NCBI GenBank assembly: GCA_037576215.1
Contig: JBANDB010000004.1
Coordinates: 1,054,001-1,118,000 of the forward strand
Direction: 5' to 3'
Origin: Armillaria gallica
Taxonomy: Eukaryota > Basidiomycota > Agaricomycetes > Agaricales > Physalacriaceae
DNA length: 64,000 bases
Shown here in pieces: positions 11,017 through 22,021 of the stretch. Position numbers and translations under genes: made by a program. Positions within the stretch are counted from its first letter, which is position 1; the number at the start of each line of letters is the position of its first letter. The notes below the pieces were generated by a model that was given only the letters and a program-made list of their open reading frames with translations, did no database searches and had not been told where the DNA came from.

Positions 11017-11763
11017 ATGCACCCCTCTACGCAATGCCACACCCAAGTCACCTTGCAGGTTCGAGCTCACAAAATCGACCATAACCCTTCACAACCGCCC
11101 ATCCAGCACTCTGGCATGGTTAACTTTCGTGATATGGAGATTTTTCATGTTCCCTACAGCCCTTGTCCTAGTCCCAATGCCGTACGCTATCCACGTCCTC
11201 TTAATCCCACTGCCACTATAGTGTCATACTCCTTCGTCTTTCAAGCTTCAGTGGAGAAAGTAAAACTTCCCCTGATTCGATGGATGTTGAAGGACAGGGT
11301 CGCTATCTTTGACTACATCTATGATACTGATGTATATGGGACGGGACAAGTTCGATCACTTGACTATCTGGATGGGCAGTATGGGCTCATTAAAGTCGCC
11401 TTCCAGAATTTCCAGATCGGGGAAATCACCGAAGTGGAGTTCTTCGTCCACATCCTTGTCCCAGTCGACAAACTCGCCCTGACACAGATACAAAGGTTCA
11501 AAGTCTCTGCTCTCCAGTGCCGAGACAGATACTTTCAGCAGTTGTCAGTTATTCTACTCGAAGATCGAGTCGATGACAGGCAACCAGTCGAATACATCCC
11601 CTATGGTCCACACATCGCTCATGAAGGACCTTTTGTGATGACACCCATTGGGCTAGCACAGCCTCAGCATCAGGAGCATTCACGCCAAGGGAAATTGTAT
11701 TGCAATGTGGGAGTCCAAACCCCTACACGCCCTACGCGTAGGGTGACATGGGCAGACACATAG
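11017..11763 (+). CDS. Third ORF of the gypsy element, post-pol, function unknown (248 aa)
   Basis: ATG at 11017, stop at 11761-11763, uninterrupted, on the same strand as pol and between pol and the 3' LTR, which is the env position. No signal peptide, no hydrophobic membrane segment and no Cys-rich ectodomain are visible, so an envelope role is not supported. The first ~60 residues are Pro/His/Gln-rich. A probable folded part (~80-190) holds several beta-like strands (LKDRVAIFDYIYDTDVYGTG), followed by a Pro/Thr-rich basic tail. I recognise no family. Base use resembles region X of ORF1 more than pol, so the two may share an origin. Confidence 0.6.
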   Translation: MHPSTQCHTQVTLQVRAHKIDHNPSQPPIQHSGMVNFRDMEIFHVPYSPCPSPNAVRYPRPLNPTATIVSYSFVFQASVEKVKLPLIRWMLKDRVAIFDYIYDTDVYGTGQVRSLDYLDGQYGLIKVAFQNFQIGEITEVEFFVHILVPVDKLALTQIQRFKVSALQCRDRYFQQLSVILLEDRVDDRQPVEYIPYGPHIAHEGPFVMTPIGLAQPQHQEHSRQGKLYCNVGVQTPTRPTRRVTWADT

Positions 11764-12082
11764 GATTTAATATTTGGTGACTTTTGTGACTCATGTGTTA
11801 TTTTTACTTGATACATTTGTTCCAAGAAATTATGGTACATTCTTCTATCAGCTACTAGGATTACACTCTTCTCAGAAAACATGCATTTTTTTTACATACT
11901 CTGGTAAATACGTACTATTGTTTATATTCAAGGACTTTGGAGTATCCACACTGTTCTGCAGAATTTCAAGATTTATCTTGAAAAGCACTCTTGACAACTG
12001 GGGACAGTTGATTTCTTTGTTCCCTGCGGATGTCAGGCTGAAGCCAGACTTAACAAGGGAATACTAGTAAAGAAGGAAGGAG
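11764..12082 (+). other. 3' internal untranslated region with probable polypurine tract
   Basis: No credible gene. It holds the second copy of the 17-bp motif (12014-12030). It ends in a purine run AAAGAAGGAAGGAG (about 12069-12082) directly before TGTAGAAGG, as expected for the plus-strand primer of an LTR element. Confidence 0.55.
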
Positions 12083-12255
12083 TGTAGAAGGAATAGAAAT
12101 GTAGAACATAGGATCAAGCCAGTACTCACACAGGCAGGAACCAGTGTGAACACAGGCTAAAGTCAGTACACGCTGCATAAAACCAGTGTCAAAGGCACTG
12201 GTCTAACATAGCCAACCACTGGATTGAACAAACCTAGATACAAACAGTAGAATAG

Positions 12256-12263
12256 TATAAATA
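12256..12263 (+). promoter_or_regulatory. TATA box in gypsy LTR
   Basis: TATAAATA about 170 bp into the LTR, followed ~30 bp downstream by CA-containing candidate start sites. Confidence 0.5.
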
Positions 12264-12373
12264 TGTGAAAGTAGGAGTAGAACAATTCAGAGACAATTAC
12301 CCCACAGATTACACCACAAGATTACAAGACCTGAATATTTCAGCGCCTCAAGAGATTTTACAAGAGCTTAACA

Positions 12374-12735
12374 AACCATTCTAGGATACCAGCAATATTA
12401 TCATTCTCGATCACCAACAGCATTATCATTCTCGAATTCCAACAACATCTCCATTCTCGACACCAACCAGCGATATTACCACTCTCAACTCCAACCAACG
12501 ATATTACCATTCCCGATACCAACCCACAATATTACCATTCTCGATTACCCACAACATTATCATTCTCGAATACCAGCTACATTTCCATTCCCAGTATCAC
12601 CATTCTCGACAACAGCCAGTATTACCATTCTCGACCACTCCAATATTATCATTCTCGACACCAATCACACACCATATTGCCATTCCATCCACAAACCCAC
12701 ATTACCATTCTTGACTATTACCAACAATACTATTT
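12374..12735 (+). repeat. Degenerate tandem repeats in the LTR
   Basis: About 14 units of 16-29 bp with core ATTACCATTCTCGA followed by ACCAAC-like spacer. Most of the variation is in the spacers and the core is well kept. Such LTR-internal repeats often bind host transcription factors, but none is identified here. Confidence 0.85.
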
Positions 12736-13065
12736 CTGATCACACCACATCATTCTCACAATCCACATCTCACCAAGCACACTATTATCCCCATTTACCC
12801 CACACATTATCTCCAATCACTCAACCCTTGGAACTAGATTGATAAATCCATAGCATTCGTGCTTGACCCCATCGAACTACAACAGCAGTACAGATATTTA
12901 TGCTGTACTGAAAGGGAATTCACCTAATCCCGAATCCCGCTGACAACGCACCAGACTACTTCCGATGCTTTTTTGATCCTTGAGAGTTTTCACCACTGTT
13001 CCAGATAGATTTCAGTGTCCAGTTCAGTATTTGAGACATAATAAACAATAATTTACCTACCTACG

Positions 13066-14175
13066 ATGCCCCCTCAGAAGGTCCGATGATCTGTTTGTAC
13101 CACAATACTATCAGAAAATCAGTGGAAGCCTGCACACAAGTCAAATTATGTGAACGCATGCACCAATGGAGGTAACGCAAGCGTTTCAATCACAAACGCA
13201 TGCGTCGACATGATTATGCATGCGTTCTAACATTTCTCGCAAGTGTTTAAGCACGAACGCAAATGATAAAAATATCTAACGCATGCGTTACAAGGCGAAC
13301 GCAAATGAACGCAAATGTGACAGACCTGTCACGTTTGCGTTTGACACTAATTTAAATCGAGTTCAACCGTTCCGGTCTCGCCAGCTTTCTACCTGTTACC
13401 GTCTCGTTTGATTAATCTGTGTACTTATTGGCATACTTACTTTCTATAGACCATCATCTGCTGAGTTAGAATCACCATCCCTCAATTTGCGATGGGTACG
13501 CTTAGCTGGTGGCTGATATTCCTCGCTACCATCGGTGGGTCTTAGCTTGACCGATTCTGCTGGGATTTTGGATGCAGCCCGCCGCTTTCTCGTGCCCTTT
13601 CTCAGCAATATATGTCTTGGGCATGTTTTCCTTTGAATTTGTTCCCTCGCCTCTTCCTTCTCTAGCTCGGTTCTGTGCCATTTCGCTATCTCCTCTTTAT
13701 CATATTCCGGCCCCATTTGGCTAGAAATAAATGTTGGGACTAATAACTATTGAGGTAATCTAAATCTGTTGGAGAAACAGTATCATAAGCATAGAAGGAT
13801 TACAGCGCAAGACAGATGATCAATGCAGATGTGGCGGTAGAGCGTGAGTTCCGAAATGGGTTCTTAGATGCCCGATCAGTTTGAGATGTTGGCTGTACCT
13901 ATTGCCGGGCTCACGACTATCATCGACATTTCTACGTGTTGCAACTGGATATACAGCACACAATGCACAGGTCTACTGAGGATAGGCATCAAAGACTCGA
14001 GAGAGTCGATCATGTCACGCACGCAAATGATGTCACACTCGAAACGCAAATGCATTTGATCGAACGCAAATGCAATTTATTCAAACGCGTGCATATGAAC
14101 GCAAACGCAAATGCAAACGGAAACTCGCAAGGGAACGCAAGCGTGCAAGGGGAAAACGCAAAATTCTACGTGCCC
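13066..14175. mobile_element. Right part of an AACGCA-rich TIR transposon (copy 1), Mutator-like or KDZ-like, non-autonomous
   Basis: Dense AACGCA/TGCGTT motifs, including palindromic AACGCATGCGTT, lie at 13150-13340 and 14010-14165. The right end reads AAATTCTACGTGCCC (14161-14175). Its reverse complement GGGCACGTAGAATTT matches the left TIR of copy 2 (GGGCACGGTGAATTT). The left end is not found; it probably lies upstream of the window if the gypsy element is nested inside. The next nine bases (14176-14184) are the candidate target duplication. No transposase is visible. Confidence 0.72.
13444..13716 (-). pseudogene. Captured 3' exon fragment inside transposon copy 1 (~90 aa), unknown
   Basis: Open frame on the minus strand, very rich in Lys/Arg/Glu (core KRRAASKIPAESVKLRP) and ending in an acidic tail. 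Just before the first Met the minus strand reads ATTTCTAG, a plausible 3' splice site, so this looks like a last exon rather than a whole gene. It could be a host gene piece captured by the transposon, or the C-terminus of the element's own lost protein. No family recognised. Confidence 0.35.
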
Positions 14176-14249
14176 CTCTCTGCATGCGTCCCTAGTGAAA
14201 CTACGGCTTCGAGACGACTTCTAATTAACCCCATAAAAGAGGGGAAATA

Positions 14250-14309
14250 GTAAGTATTTGTAATTGGTCATGGTAACAATTTCTAATTTTCACCGCTGTG
14301 ATGCAAAAG
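14250..14309 (+). other. 5'UTR intron of HET gene A
   Basis: Starts GTAAGTATTT and ends GCAAAAG, directly before the exon with the start codon. The equivalent intron is present in gene B at 43594-43638. Confidence 0.45.
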
Positions 14310-14315
14310 CTTCCG

Positions 14316-16103
14316 ATGAATGGGCATGAATGGAGCCAGCTTTACCTAGACACCATTCAGGGAGAATACCGGAGTGCAGAGGTAAACTGAAAGAAATATG
14401 AACAGACAATAATTTACTGACATTTTGCAATAACATAGGCAGACCGCCGTTATAAGCATCTCCGTGAGGTCACCATGTCCGCCCTTACCGAGGCGGGACG
14501 AGCAGAATCATCTATCACCGTGCCAAACCAACGCATGTACAAGGGTAGAGAGCCTGTTATACCATCTTCTCTTTCCAACACCCCCTGCAAGGTTCTCGGT
14601 GTAGATGGATTGTTATGGAAGCTTAACGCTATCCTTGGGACATCATACACACTCGACAAACCATGCATATATTCACTTCTTTTGGCCTTCATTACGAAGA
14701 ACTCGGATTTCGGAATCGCCTATGCACATCTCCGCCCATTTTGGTACAAAGATGATTTCACCGATGTCGAAAACGAACTACGCACGCGCAAAGAACAGGA
14801 CTCAAAGATGCGAGAAGATGTACTCGTGAATAAGAGGATCATCAACAGCGATGTGCCTCCGCGGCATGCCTGGGACCTTTACAGTAATCGTGTGGTGCCA
14901 TGGTGGGTCGCACACAGATTGGTGTGCGCGATATCACATGCATGGGTGGAAGAGAAGAATCGCATGGATGTGCTGACACCCATCAATGGATATGAATGGC
15001 CCGTACCGATCCCGAAGGACACCCATCTTGATCTCATCCGTATCGAGATGCTGAACGCGGGCGCGGAGTATGCATGGTTAGATGTGCTCTGTTTGAGACA
15101 GGCAGGCGGGCGGCGGGAGGATCTGCGTGCAGAGGAGTGGAAGGTGGACGTACCCACCATCGGAAGGGTGTATAGGGACATCGACCCGATAGTGTACTAC
15201 TTCAACGGACTGGGCCGGCCTTTGCGCATCAAGGCAGGCGACTTTGAGAGCGATCGGAGTTGGTTCAAACGTGCGTGGACACTACAGGAGTGGTCTAATC
15301 GGAGGATCATCGGTGGAGATGCGGGCGATGACAACGCCATGGAAGAGGAGGTCCGTGCAGAGTTGGACAGGCGGCTACTAGCTCTGCAAGAAATTCTCTC
15401 AGGCTTTCACTCCGGCTTTCCTGGCGTGTGGAACGCATTGTCGCACATGCGGGATCGAGCGTGCACCAATCCCGTCGATAGAATTGCGGGGTTGCTGTAT
15501 CTTCTGGGGGGTGTAGACGCAATACCAGCTTACTATGCGATGCAGTCTATCGAGGATGCATGGACAGCATTGGTGGACGTGCTGGGGGGTTGGGATCGGG
15601 CCGCTTTGTTCTTTACATATCCCAGACCCGGGAACGGAAACAAAGTTTGGAGACCATCATGGAGCCAGATCATGAATAACATCGAGGTTCTGCCATCAAG
15701 CTATGACAGCCTTGAAGCTTGGGTTGAACGGACAGAGGATACAGATTCCGACTGGGCTGAGGCAGTCTCTATCGAATCGGGATATGTGCAGGGATTGGCC
15801 GAAGGATCACATGAGGGGACTCGTCGACAGGGAGAGCTCATTGTCACAGATGATGCTGGAATGCAGCACACAATCAGTATCACAGCCGACCACCAATACC
15901 AAATATCCGATGGTCTATATGCACTCCTGGGTAGTAGCCCATATTTTAATCGCCGGCTCTTTGACCAATACTGGGTAGTCGGTCGAAGGTTGCCAGAGCA
16001 GAAGTTCGAGAAAGTGTCAGTGTTTCAGATTGCAGACAAAGAAGAAGTGAAGAGACTGGATGACCTGAAGATTACTATAGAGGCGAAATTCTTTCTTTCT
16101 TGA
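14316..16103 (+). CDS. HET-domain (heterokaryon incompatibility) protein, paralogue A
   Basis: Two coding exons, 14316-14381 and 14439-16103, separated by a 57-bp GT..AG intron, give 576 residues. The start is chosen because all three paralogues share a 22-23 codon first exon of the form M-x-G-x-x-W, and the intron joins in frame. The HET domain (Pfam PF06985) lies at about residues 190-340: ISHAWVEE, YAWLDVLCLRQ, VDVPTIGRVY, VYYFNGLGRPL, RSWFKRAWTLQE. HET proteins in fungi trigger regulated cell death on non-self recognition; the partner here is unknown. The C-terminus (~200 residues) is conserved among the paralogues and has no recognised domain. No frameshift or stop is seen, so it is likely functional. 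The end of a TIR transposon (14175) sits ~140 bp upstream of the ATG and may alter its promoter. Confidence 0.88.
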
Positions 16104-17210
16104 GCCGTGCGTACCGTTGTGACCATTTTGACTAGTATGGACTCGGATTCGAATTAGATTAAAAAATAACAGTCCCGTAGCATCAGCTTACCCAATTTCC
16201 TCGCAGATACAAGAAATACCACTGTAGAACAGATGTGATGTGTGAAGACTCATGAGTCGACGTAGAAAAGCCTAAAAAAATGCAATGTTCATGGTCGGAA
16301 AAAGCAGCTGCGATGGCATCAGGACCGATCCGGATATTGCCAACCCCGTTATTGTTCTGTCCCGATTCCCGACCACAGTTCGTTGTCTGTTGACTGCCCT
16401 CCTGAAAGGCTCTTTCCCATTGATATTGGGTTTTATTGCCGAAGGCGTCTCAAATAATTTATGCTTTCTCAGCCACGGATTCACCGTGATTCTTTCTCCG
16501 TTTTGGACCAAGCTATCACATTCAAGACCTATTCTTTCAAGGATATATGTATGGCGCAATTTTTCGATTTCTGGCATTGATTAAGATGGATCCTATCTCT
16601 CAGGATGTGCAGTCTTTGTACAGAGTGCGCGTGCATTTTGTTCGTTGACTTCATCTACAATATTAATCACCGATTTCATACCAAGTTCGCTGTCAAGCTC
16701 TCGGGAGATACCATGTATACATGCAGTAGTTGTGCCAGCAGGCTAGAACACAGTTCGAGGCTTCGATAAGATGCGCAGTTTCCAAGGGAGGCTATCTGAA
16801 CGCTGTTTGTGCAGAGATTTGCCATTGGCTTTGTGAATGTCCTTCTATTTCCAAGTTCTTCTCATGGAGAACAAAGAGTTTTAATACGAAGGAGATAAGG
16901 CGCCATCTATGTATACGGATCATGATGGGCCGTAGCATGGTAGTGGCAATGAAGGCAAGGATATTATTCACAAGCGACTTGTACCACCCCGACGCTGTTT
17001 TCCTTCGGATTTTTTCTTTGCCATGACAAACGGACACCATTCCCCGGACCTCCTTTCTCCCAATATATCTTTGCGAGATGATCGGTATATGCGGGTGTCT
17101 ACAAGTGCACTGAGGAGCTTTATAAGTGTCTAGGGACGCTTCGAGGATTTGACATGTCCCAAGCTTTCGAAGTTCTGACCATGTATTGCAAGTATCGTCG
17201 TTTCTTTGAC
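16104..17210 (+). other. Duplicated non-coding block, downstream of HET A
   Basis: Clearly homologous to 45440-46480 plus 46867-46920 (for example ATTTGCCATTGG and ATGATGGGCC in both, in the same order). Broken open frames occur but none is conserved between the copies. It is probably decayed sequence carried along with the HET gene duplication. Copy B differs largely by C-to-T and G-to-A changes at former CpG sites. Confidence 0.6.
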
Positions 17211-17329
17211 TAACACTGTCCTAATTGGGTGCTCAGATTTTCTCTCTATTTGGTTTCTTTGACGTGGTATCAAGAAGACGCGAGACCATGCAGTGTTCTC
17301 ATAGCATAAGCCTCGTACTTACCTCAAGC

Positions 17330-19100
17330 AAGTGAATATTATATTCCTGGTACTGAAGCAACCTTCAAAATCTCGATTAACTTGCAGATCAATCGCACGA
17401 ATTGTACTTCTAAAAATCAATCCAATTTGTGACAAATTGATTCCTAGCTCTAAATTCTTGTGTTACATCCTGAGATGCTATTTTGGCTCCGAGGGAATAG
17501 ATGTCGTCGCTGCATCCGCCACTCAATCTTCCGAAAACATAAAAGATCTCACGTACATGCGTACATGACGCCAACACCTTCGGAAATGCACCCATCCCTG
17601 AGCAAACCTTCCTGGTGTGCTGGTGTGAGCCACCTCGTTATATGCGACTAATAGACCCATCTCTCGGAAGTCACCGTGACGAAAGATGACCTGCAAAATA
17701 CACTTGCCCTTGCTCGCAAGCAATGGTGGATCCGTCTTTCATTAGAGGCCCATTGGTATATCAGTCCAAGTGTACCCTCTCTAAACGGACGAATAAATGT
17801 GATGACATCCGAGCCATGTATATCTTCGGGTCAGCAGGGGGTACAGATCTACGGAAAAGAAGTCAGTCGAGGGAACAGAATTATCAAAAGGAACGTACTC
17901 GAGCAGGGGATTCTCATCGAGATCTTGTTACCCGGAGACAACTTCCGCCGTCTTTCATATAGGGTAGCGACCAACCACAGTGGTAAGGACAGCGGTCTTG
18001 CTCAGAAATGGTGTATCTCTCGACGCTGAGTGTCTGCAAGAGACAATGTCGATGCGATTAATAGGATGGAGGAGTACTCACGAATTTCCGCTTGGCCAGC
18101 TCCGTACCATGTCAACGCTATCACAAAATTACCTCTCTCTTACCAACGGCGACTATCTTAAGCTAGCATTTGGCGCTCGCCTTGTGAAGGAGACACCGAA
18201 ATTCCAGGGAATAGGTAAAGCTAAGGTGGTAGATAACAGGGAGAGTACGTACGGGGAAGTCTAATCAAGCAACCACCTAGTATTTTGTCGTCGACCAATC
18301 TTGGTCTACGGCATTATCTACTGAATGCGTGAGGTGTATCGTTACAAAATGCACAAGTAGCTAATCACAAGGACTATTTGAAGATTTCAATTCACTGGTC
18401 CCGGTCTTGACAGGATCACTCACCTGTATAGATCTAGAAAGTGCATCGTGAAAGGCTGATCAGTCTAGTTCATCACCCATAAATTGGCTCTCCTGGCTTG
18501 TGGATAGATTCGTGTAAGACGTAAGACCCTGAGGTGCGAAGTACGAGATACTCCAGATGTTATGGCAGTAGATGTTAAACATGCCGTCGTCGCTGAAGAT
18601 ATCAATAATTGTCACCTCACCGAAGTGGCTGGGAATAGCTAAGCCTGGAGGCATGAGCTCCAAAGACCTCGCTTCCGCCTGCGACAGTACGAGGATAGTT
18701 TAGCAGGATGGAAAGAGAACGGTTGAGATTTTGTAACATCGGAATTTTTGGACACGAAATGACGAGTGCATTCGGTAACGGTGGGAAAGAGGGTAGCATT
18801 TAGGTTAGGGATTCTTCGTGTGCAGACTATAATATAATCGTATGCATGAGGTTAAGCAGGAATTAGGCGTACGATGGCCCGGTAATGCAACCCTCCTGCC
18901 AGTAGCATCTTGCGCGAAGACGGTATGCCCATCGGGGAGTCCCAGAAACACAACTTGTAATCACGATAAGGCTGGTCGTCTTGATATCTAGCGGAGATTA
19001 GCATAACCAAGGAAAGACACGAATAATGGTACACACTTGCCAGACACCTCGCAGAGACGACGATGGACTCAATCGAATGGTGAGCCGTTTTTTCCAGCAT
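17330..19100 (-). pseudogene. Protein-kinase-like gene remnant, copy 1
   Basis: Reading leftwards, an intron (GTGTCTGGC ... CTCCGCTAG) precedes an exon near 18990-18890 whose frame gives DGHTVFAQDATGRRV, resembling a kinase glycine-rich loop followed by the ATP-site strand. Much further on, near 17500, the frame gives DDIYSLGAKIAS, resembling kinase subdomain IX (D-x-YSLG). Order and spacing agree with the second copy at 37.05-39.1 kb, which has the same exon/intron borders. No continuous frame survives and the catalytic HRD and DFG motifs were not found. The kinase assignment is an inference from short motifs. Confidence 0.35.
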
Positions 19101-20234
19101 GATTTCGGACTAAATGCGTGTCGGTAGTGTTTGAGAAATCCATCAATGAAGCTCGATTAAAGTTCGGAACTGAATGAAATTCACAGAGTGTATTTTGAGT
19201 ATAAACAATCAGCAATGGCCCTCCTGCCTATGTTACTCACTATGGCAATGCGAAAGATAAACGTGACAGATCTGTGAAAGTTGTCGATGGTATCGAATAT
19301 GCTATCAATAGGGGATTCGACGTGGATATTAAGGTTTGTGAACGGGCCAATAGCAGGTCTGCGGTGTCGAGATTGGGTGATGGGTATTTCATATTCATAA
19401 CTGCGATGTAGGTCCTATGCGATGGGGAAGAGCGACGTGTTGATTACCCTTGGTCCGTCTGTAAAGGCAAATCCTCAGCTTGGGGGGAGAAGACAAAGAG
19501 TAAGACCCACGTTGACGGCTGTCATAACTTCTATCTCTCTTGACCACAGCTATGAGTTTTCGTGACCGTAAGACCAGATTATGCTCGCCAGTTCTCAAGT
19601 AGAATCACATCTAGCTGTTTTTTTTTTTGCGAGACACCATAATTTGGTTGAGGGAGACATCGGCAGAAGATACCATAGGTGCTTACCTTGGCGCGTTCCT
19701 GTGCTAGTTCGTCGTGTCCCTCGGTCTTTCAATACAAATATAATTGCAGGTAAATGCAATGGTTAGCATCTTCTTTCAAGTTCCAAGACTATAGAATTTG
19801 AAGGGAATCACTTACAAAGTTACGGAGAGCCATTCGGTCATCCATATGCCCATCTTTAATGTCCCACAATCATCTCATGGGACACGGCAGAGTATAAGTA
19901 GCCAGCGTCGGCGCTAATCCAAAAGGTGAGAACCGCGAAACGTAACACGTCTCGAAAGTGACAAAACCCTCTAAGATTGGCGTCCGTAGTAGGCCTGAGC
20001 ATCATGGTCATTCGAATAACGGAGCAAAGGAGCTACCAGGGTTTTAACAGCAAGGACCCTAGCATTAGAATGAGAGTAACAGTCTGCACGTCAGATGGAG
20101 AGCTTGAGGCGGAGAGTCGCGTCGAAGAAGTACTTAGTAAACAACTGGGAGCATCGGAGAAGAGACGCTTCGGCTATTTCGGTCCGGATGGTGTTTGCCG
20201 GTTCCGATAATGCCGTTTTATGCGTGGCACTCTC
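19101..20234. other. No recognisable gene
   Basis: Ordinary-composition DNA that belongs to the ~3-kb insertion (about 17211-20234) interrupting the duplicated block. A T-run lies at ~19618-19628. The insertion is the same sequence type as 37.1-39.4 kb. Confidence 0.4.
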
Positions 20235-20905
20235 TTCTCTTCTTCCGCCACCACCATCCTGTCGTCGCTTCTGCTCTTTCAAAGTTTTCTTAATACTCGT
20301 GTTCTTCTGCCATCACCTCGTCTGCTGCTCAGTTTCTCTTCCAGATCATTTCGGGATGGTCCTTCCAGGTACGGCACACATTTTTCAGTATTCAGCCAAC
20401 GTTGACATGCACCGTTTTATTTTTAGGATTCGCGGTCTCTGGCAACATACTGATCCATAAACCTTCAATTGCCCCCGTCTATTCCAAACATATACGAGAA
20501 CGGTCTTGCGCTGCTCTTACAGAGCTCGCCGCGAAGGATATTCGGCACTTATCAGTCATCTGCTACCCAGGCTGGATATCGATTTAGGTTCGACGATGGT
20601 GCTTATAGGCGCATGCGGTCAATTTTGTGAGTGATTCATTTGCATCTTGTGGCGGACCATGGCTCATGACCTTTAGCAGAAGAAAGGAATCTACGGAGGC
20701 GCGCAGTCGTATCTAGAATGATCAAGATCTGACGAGTCTTCACGCGTCACGACAGGCAAGGCATCGTTGTTCTCTGAGTACCTTTCTCACGCTGACATCC
20801 TTGATCGTCTGTGAAGACCGTCTAGAAAACGACCAGCTTACGATTTCGTCGTTTCTGTTGTATAAGGGAACCACGACCAGGCGACTCGAGACGAGCAGCA
20901 CCCAT
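20235..20905 (+). other. Duplicated block, second part (homologous to 46940-47630)
   Basis: Both copies run in the same order (CCACCACCATCCT, then the shared CACATTTTTCAGTATTCAGC and GAAGACC...TCTAGAAA). In copy B it directly follows the first part, which shows that 17211-20234 is an insertion in copy A. No coding potential is conserved. Confidence 0.6.
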
Positions 20906-20912
20906 AAAATGA

Positions 20913-21001
20913 CAAGCCTATGCCCCATGTCTTTGTCACGATTGCCAGACCCTCGTACCTCGGGTCTTGGCAACCTGACTGCGACATGGGGCTTCGGCTT
21001 G
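20913..21001. repeat. Imperfect hairpin, ~40-bp arms
   Basis: The left arm (20913-20952) and the reverse complement of the right arm (20962-21001) share CAAGCC, GCCCCATGTC, GTCA and TTGCC in order, with a ~9-base loop. It sits at the left edge of the second insertion in copy A and may be a transposon end. Confidence 0.6.
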
Positions 21002-21687
21002 TTGGGGCCCGCCCCAAACCCGGCTTATTACTATGATATCTTGTTGAATCTCTGTTGTTTGTTTGGAGCCACTGCAATGAACCAAAATAATTTTTATGAG
21101 TGCCATAAATCTTTGTTCTGTTACTTCTGTAAGCCATGTAATGGATGGGTAGAGATTCCCATGATTTGGGTGATCACTGTTAATAGCTATCATTACTGGC
21201 AGGAGAGAGGGAGAGAGATATATTCTGGTTCTTATGTCTCTGACTTAGATATCTGACATGGTGGGTATGGTCATCATTTGAACTCTGATAATTTCTATCA
21301 GGCTTACATCCATTGACATTCAATGCTCATTGTCAACTTGTTGCTCAATCATTGCTCATTGATTGATACTCACATTGTTGCTATAGCATGGATAAGTAGT
21401 CTCAGTTGAAGCTCAGTTAGGAGCCCATCACACCAATGATGTGCTGTGGGGAGAGTAGAGGCTTGATAGAGGCAGCAAAGTTGAAACTTACCTGGCCCAC
21501 ACCATGGTATGGAAATTGCTGTTTTTGACATGGTAACTGGATAAGCATGTCATAGCTGAATTGTTAAAGTCAAAGCCCTCTGGAGCACCTGACATGCTGA
21601 CATCCCATCTTCTTGCTTGTCATTTCAACAATCCCCTTCTTGGACATTATGACTATTAGTCCATTTCCATGTTTTAGCCATTACATT

Positions 21688-22021
21688 TAGGGATGTGCAT
21701 TATACCATTACAAATACAACTGTAGCAATACAAAAAGTTATTAGCCATGGTATGGTATGGTTGATGTCATATCCATACCATGTCCATATAGTCATCTATA
21801 TATGGATATCTGGTGCCAAAGGGTGAGTATTATGTGCTTCTTTTAGGTCATAGGTACTAACCTTTATAGCATAAGATAGTCATCTGCCTCTCTCTCAATG
21901 ACCATATTCAAACCATATGAATATGGCTGTATTTTAGGTTATTAAAGTCAGCCACAGTACAAACCCGTATCCATATACATCATACATAACCACCATACTA
22001 TGGGTATGGTGCACATCCCTA
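21688..22021. mobile_element. hAT-type MITE, 334 bp
   Basis: Terminal inverted repeats TAGGGATGTGCA...TGCACATCCCTA, a common hAT end. Flanking 8-mers are attacatt (21680-21687) and cttatgtt (22022-22029). They differ at the first base and at a CA/TG pair, which is what one ancestral CG would give after deamination on opposite strands. The interior has no coding capacity and is rich in TATGG/CCATA. Confidence 0.75.

Larger units (their letters stand above)
1..13065 (+). mobile_element. Ty3/gypsy LTR retrotransposon, 5'-truncated by the window edge, inactivated
   Basis: The order is gag capsid, zinc knuckle, aspartic protease, unknown region X, then reverse transcriptase, RNase H, integrase with a GPY/F-type tail, a third ORF, and a 3' LTR. 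RT-RNaseH-integrase order is diagnostic of Ty3/gypsy. The 5' LTR and primer binding site lie before base 1. Gag-protease-X and pol occupy different frames (codon starts at position mod 3 = 2 and 0). Five in-frame TGA codons (113, 515, 8769, 10155, 10320) break gag and pol, so the copy is non-autonomous now. The internal part alone exceeds 12 kb, far longer than the usual 5-7 kb gypsy element, because of region X and the third ORF. The right boundary is approximate because no target duplication can be seen. Confidence 0.93.
12083..13065 (+). repeat. Probable 3' LTR of the gypsy element
   Basis: It starts with TGTAG directly after the purine tract and probably ends near CTACG at 13061-13065, a one-base variant of the expected CTACA. 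It contains a TATA box, a tract of ~14 degenerate tandem repeats and an A/T-rich end with AATAAA-like sequence (~13040), the order expected of U3-R-U5. The end is uncertain because the 5' LTR is not in the window. Confidence 0.6.

Noticed and set aside
11017..11763. Third gypsy ORF as an envelope gene (retrovirus-like element)
   Set aside because: No signal peptide, membrane segment, cleavage site or Cys pattern; only the position fits.
12374..12735. LTR repeat tract as a CRISPR-like array
   Set aside because: Units are short, variable in length and degenerate and lie within an LTR.
13140..14165. AACGCA/TGCGTT clusters as a CRISPR array or satellite
   Set aside because: Irregular spacing, both orientations and association with TIRs show transposon subterminal motifs; the genome is eukaryotic.
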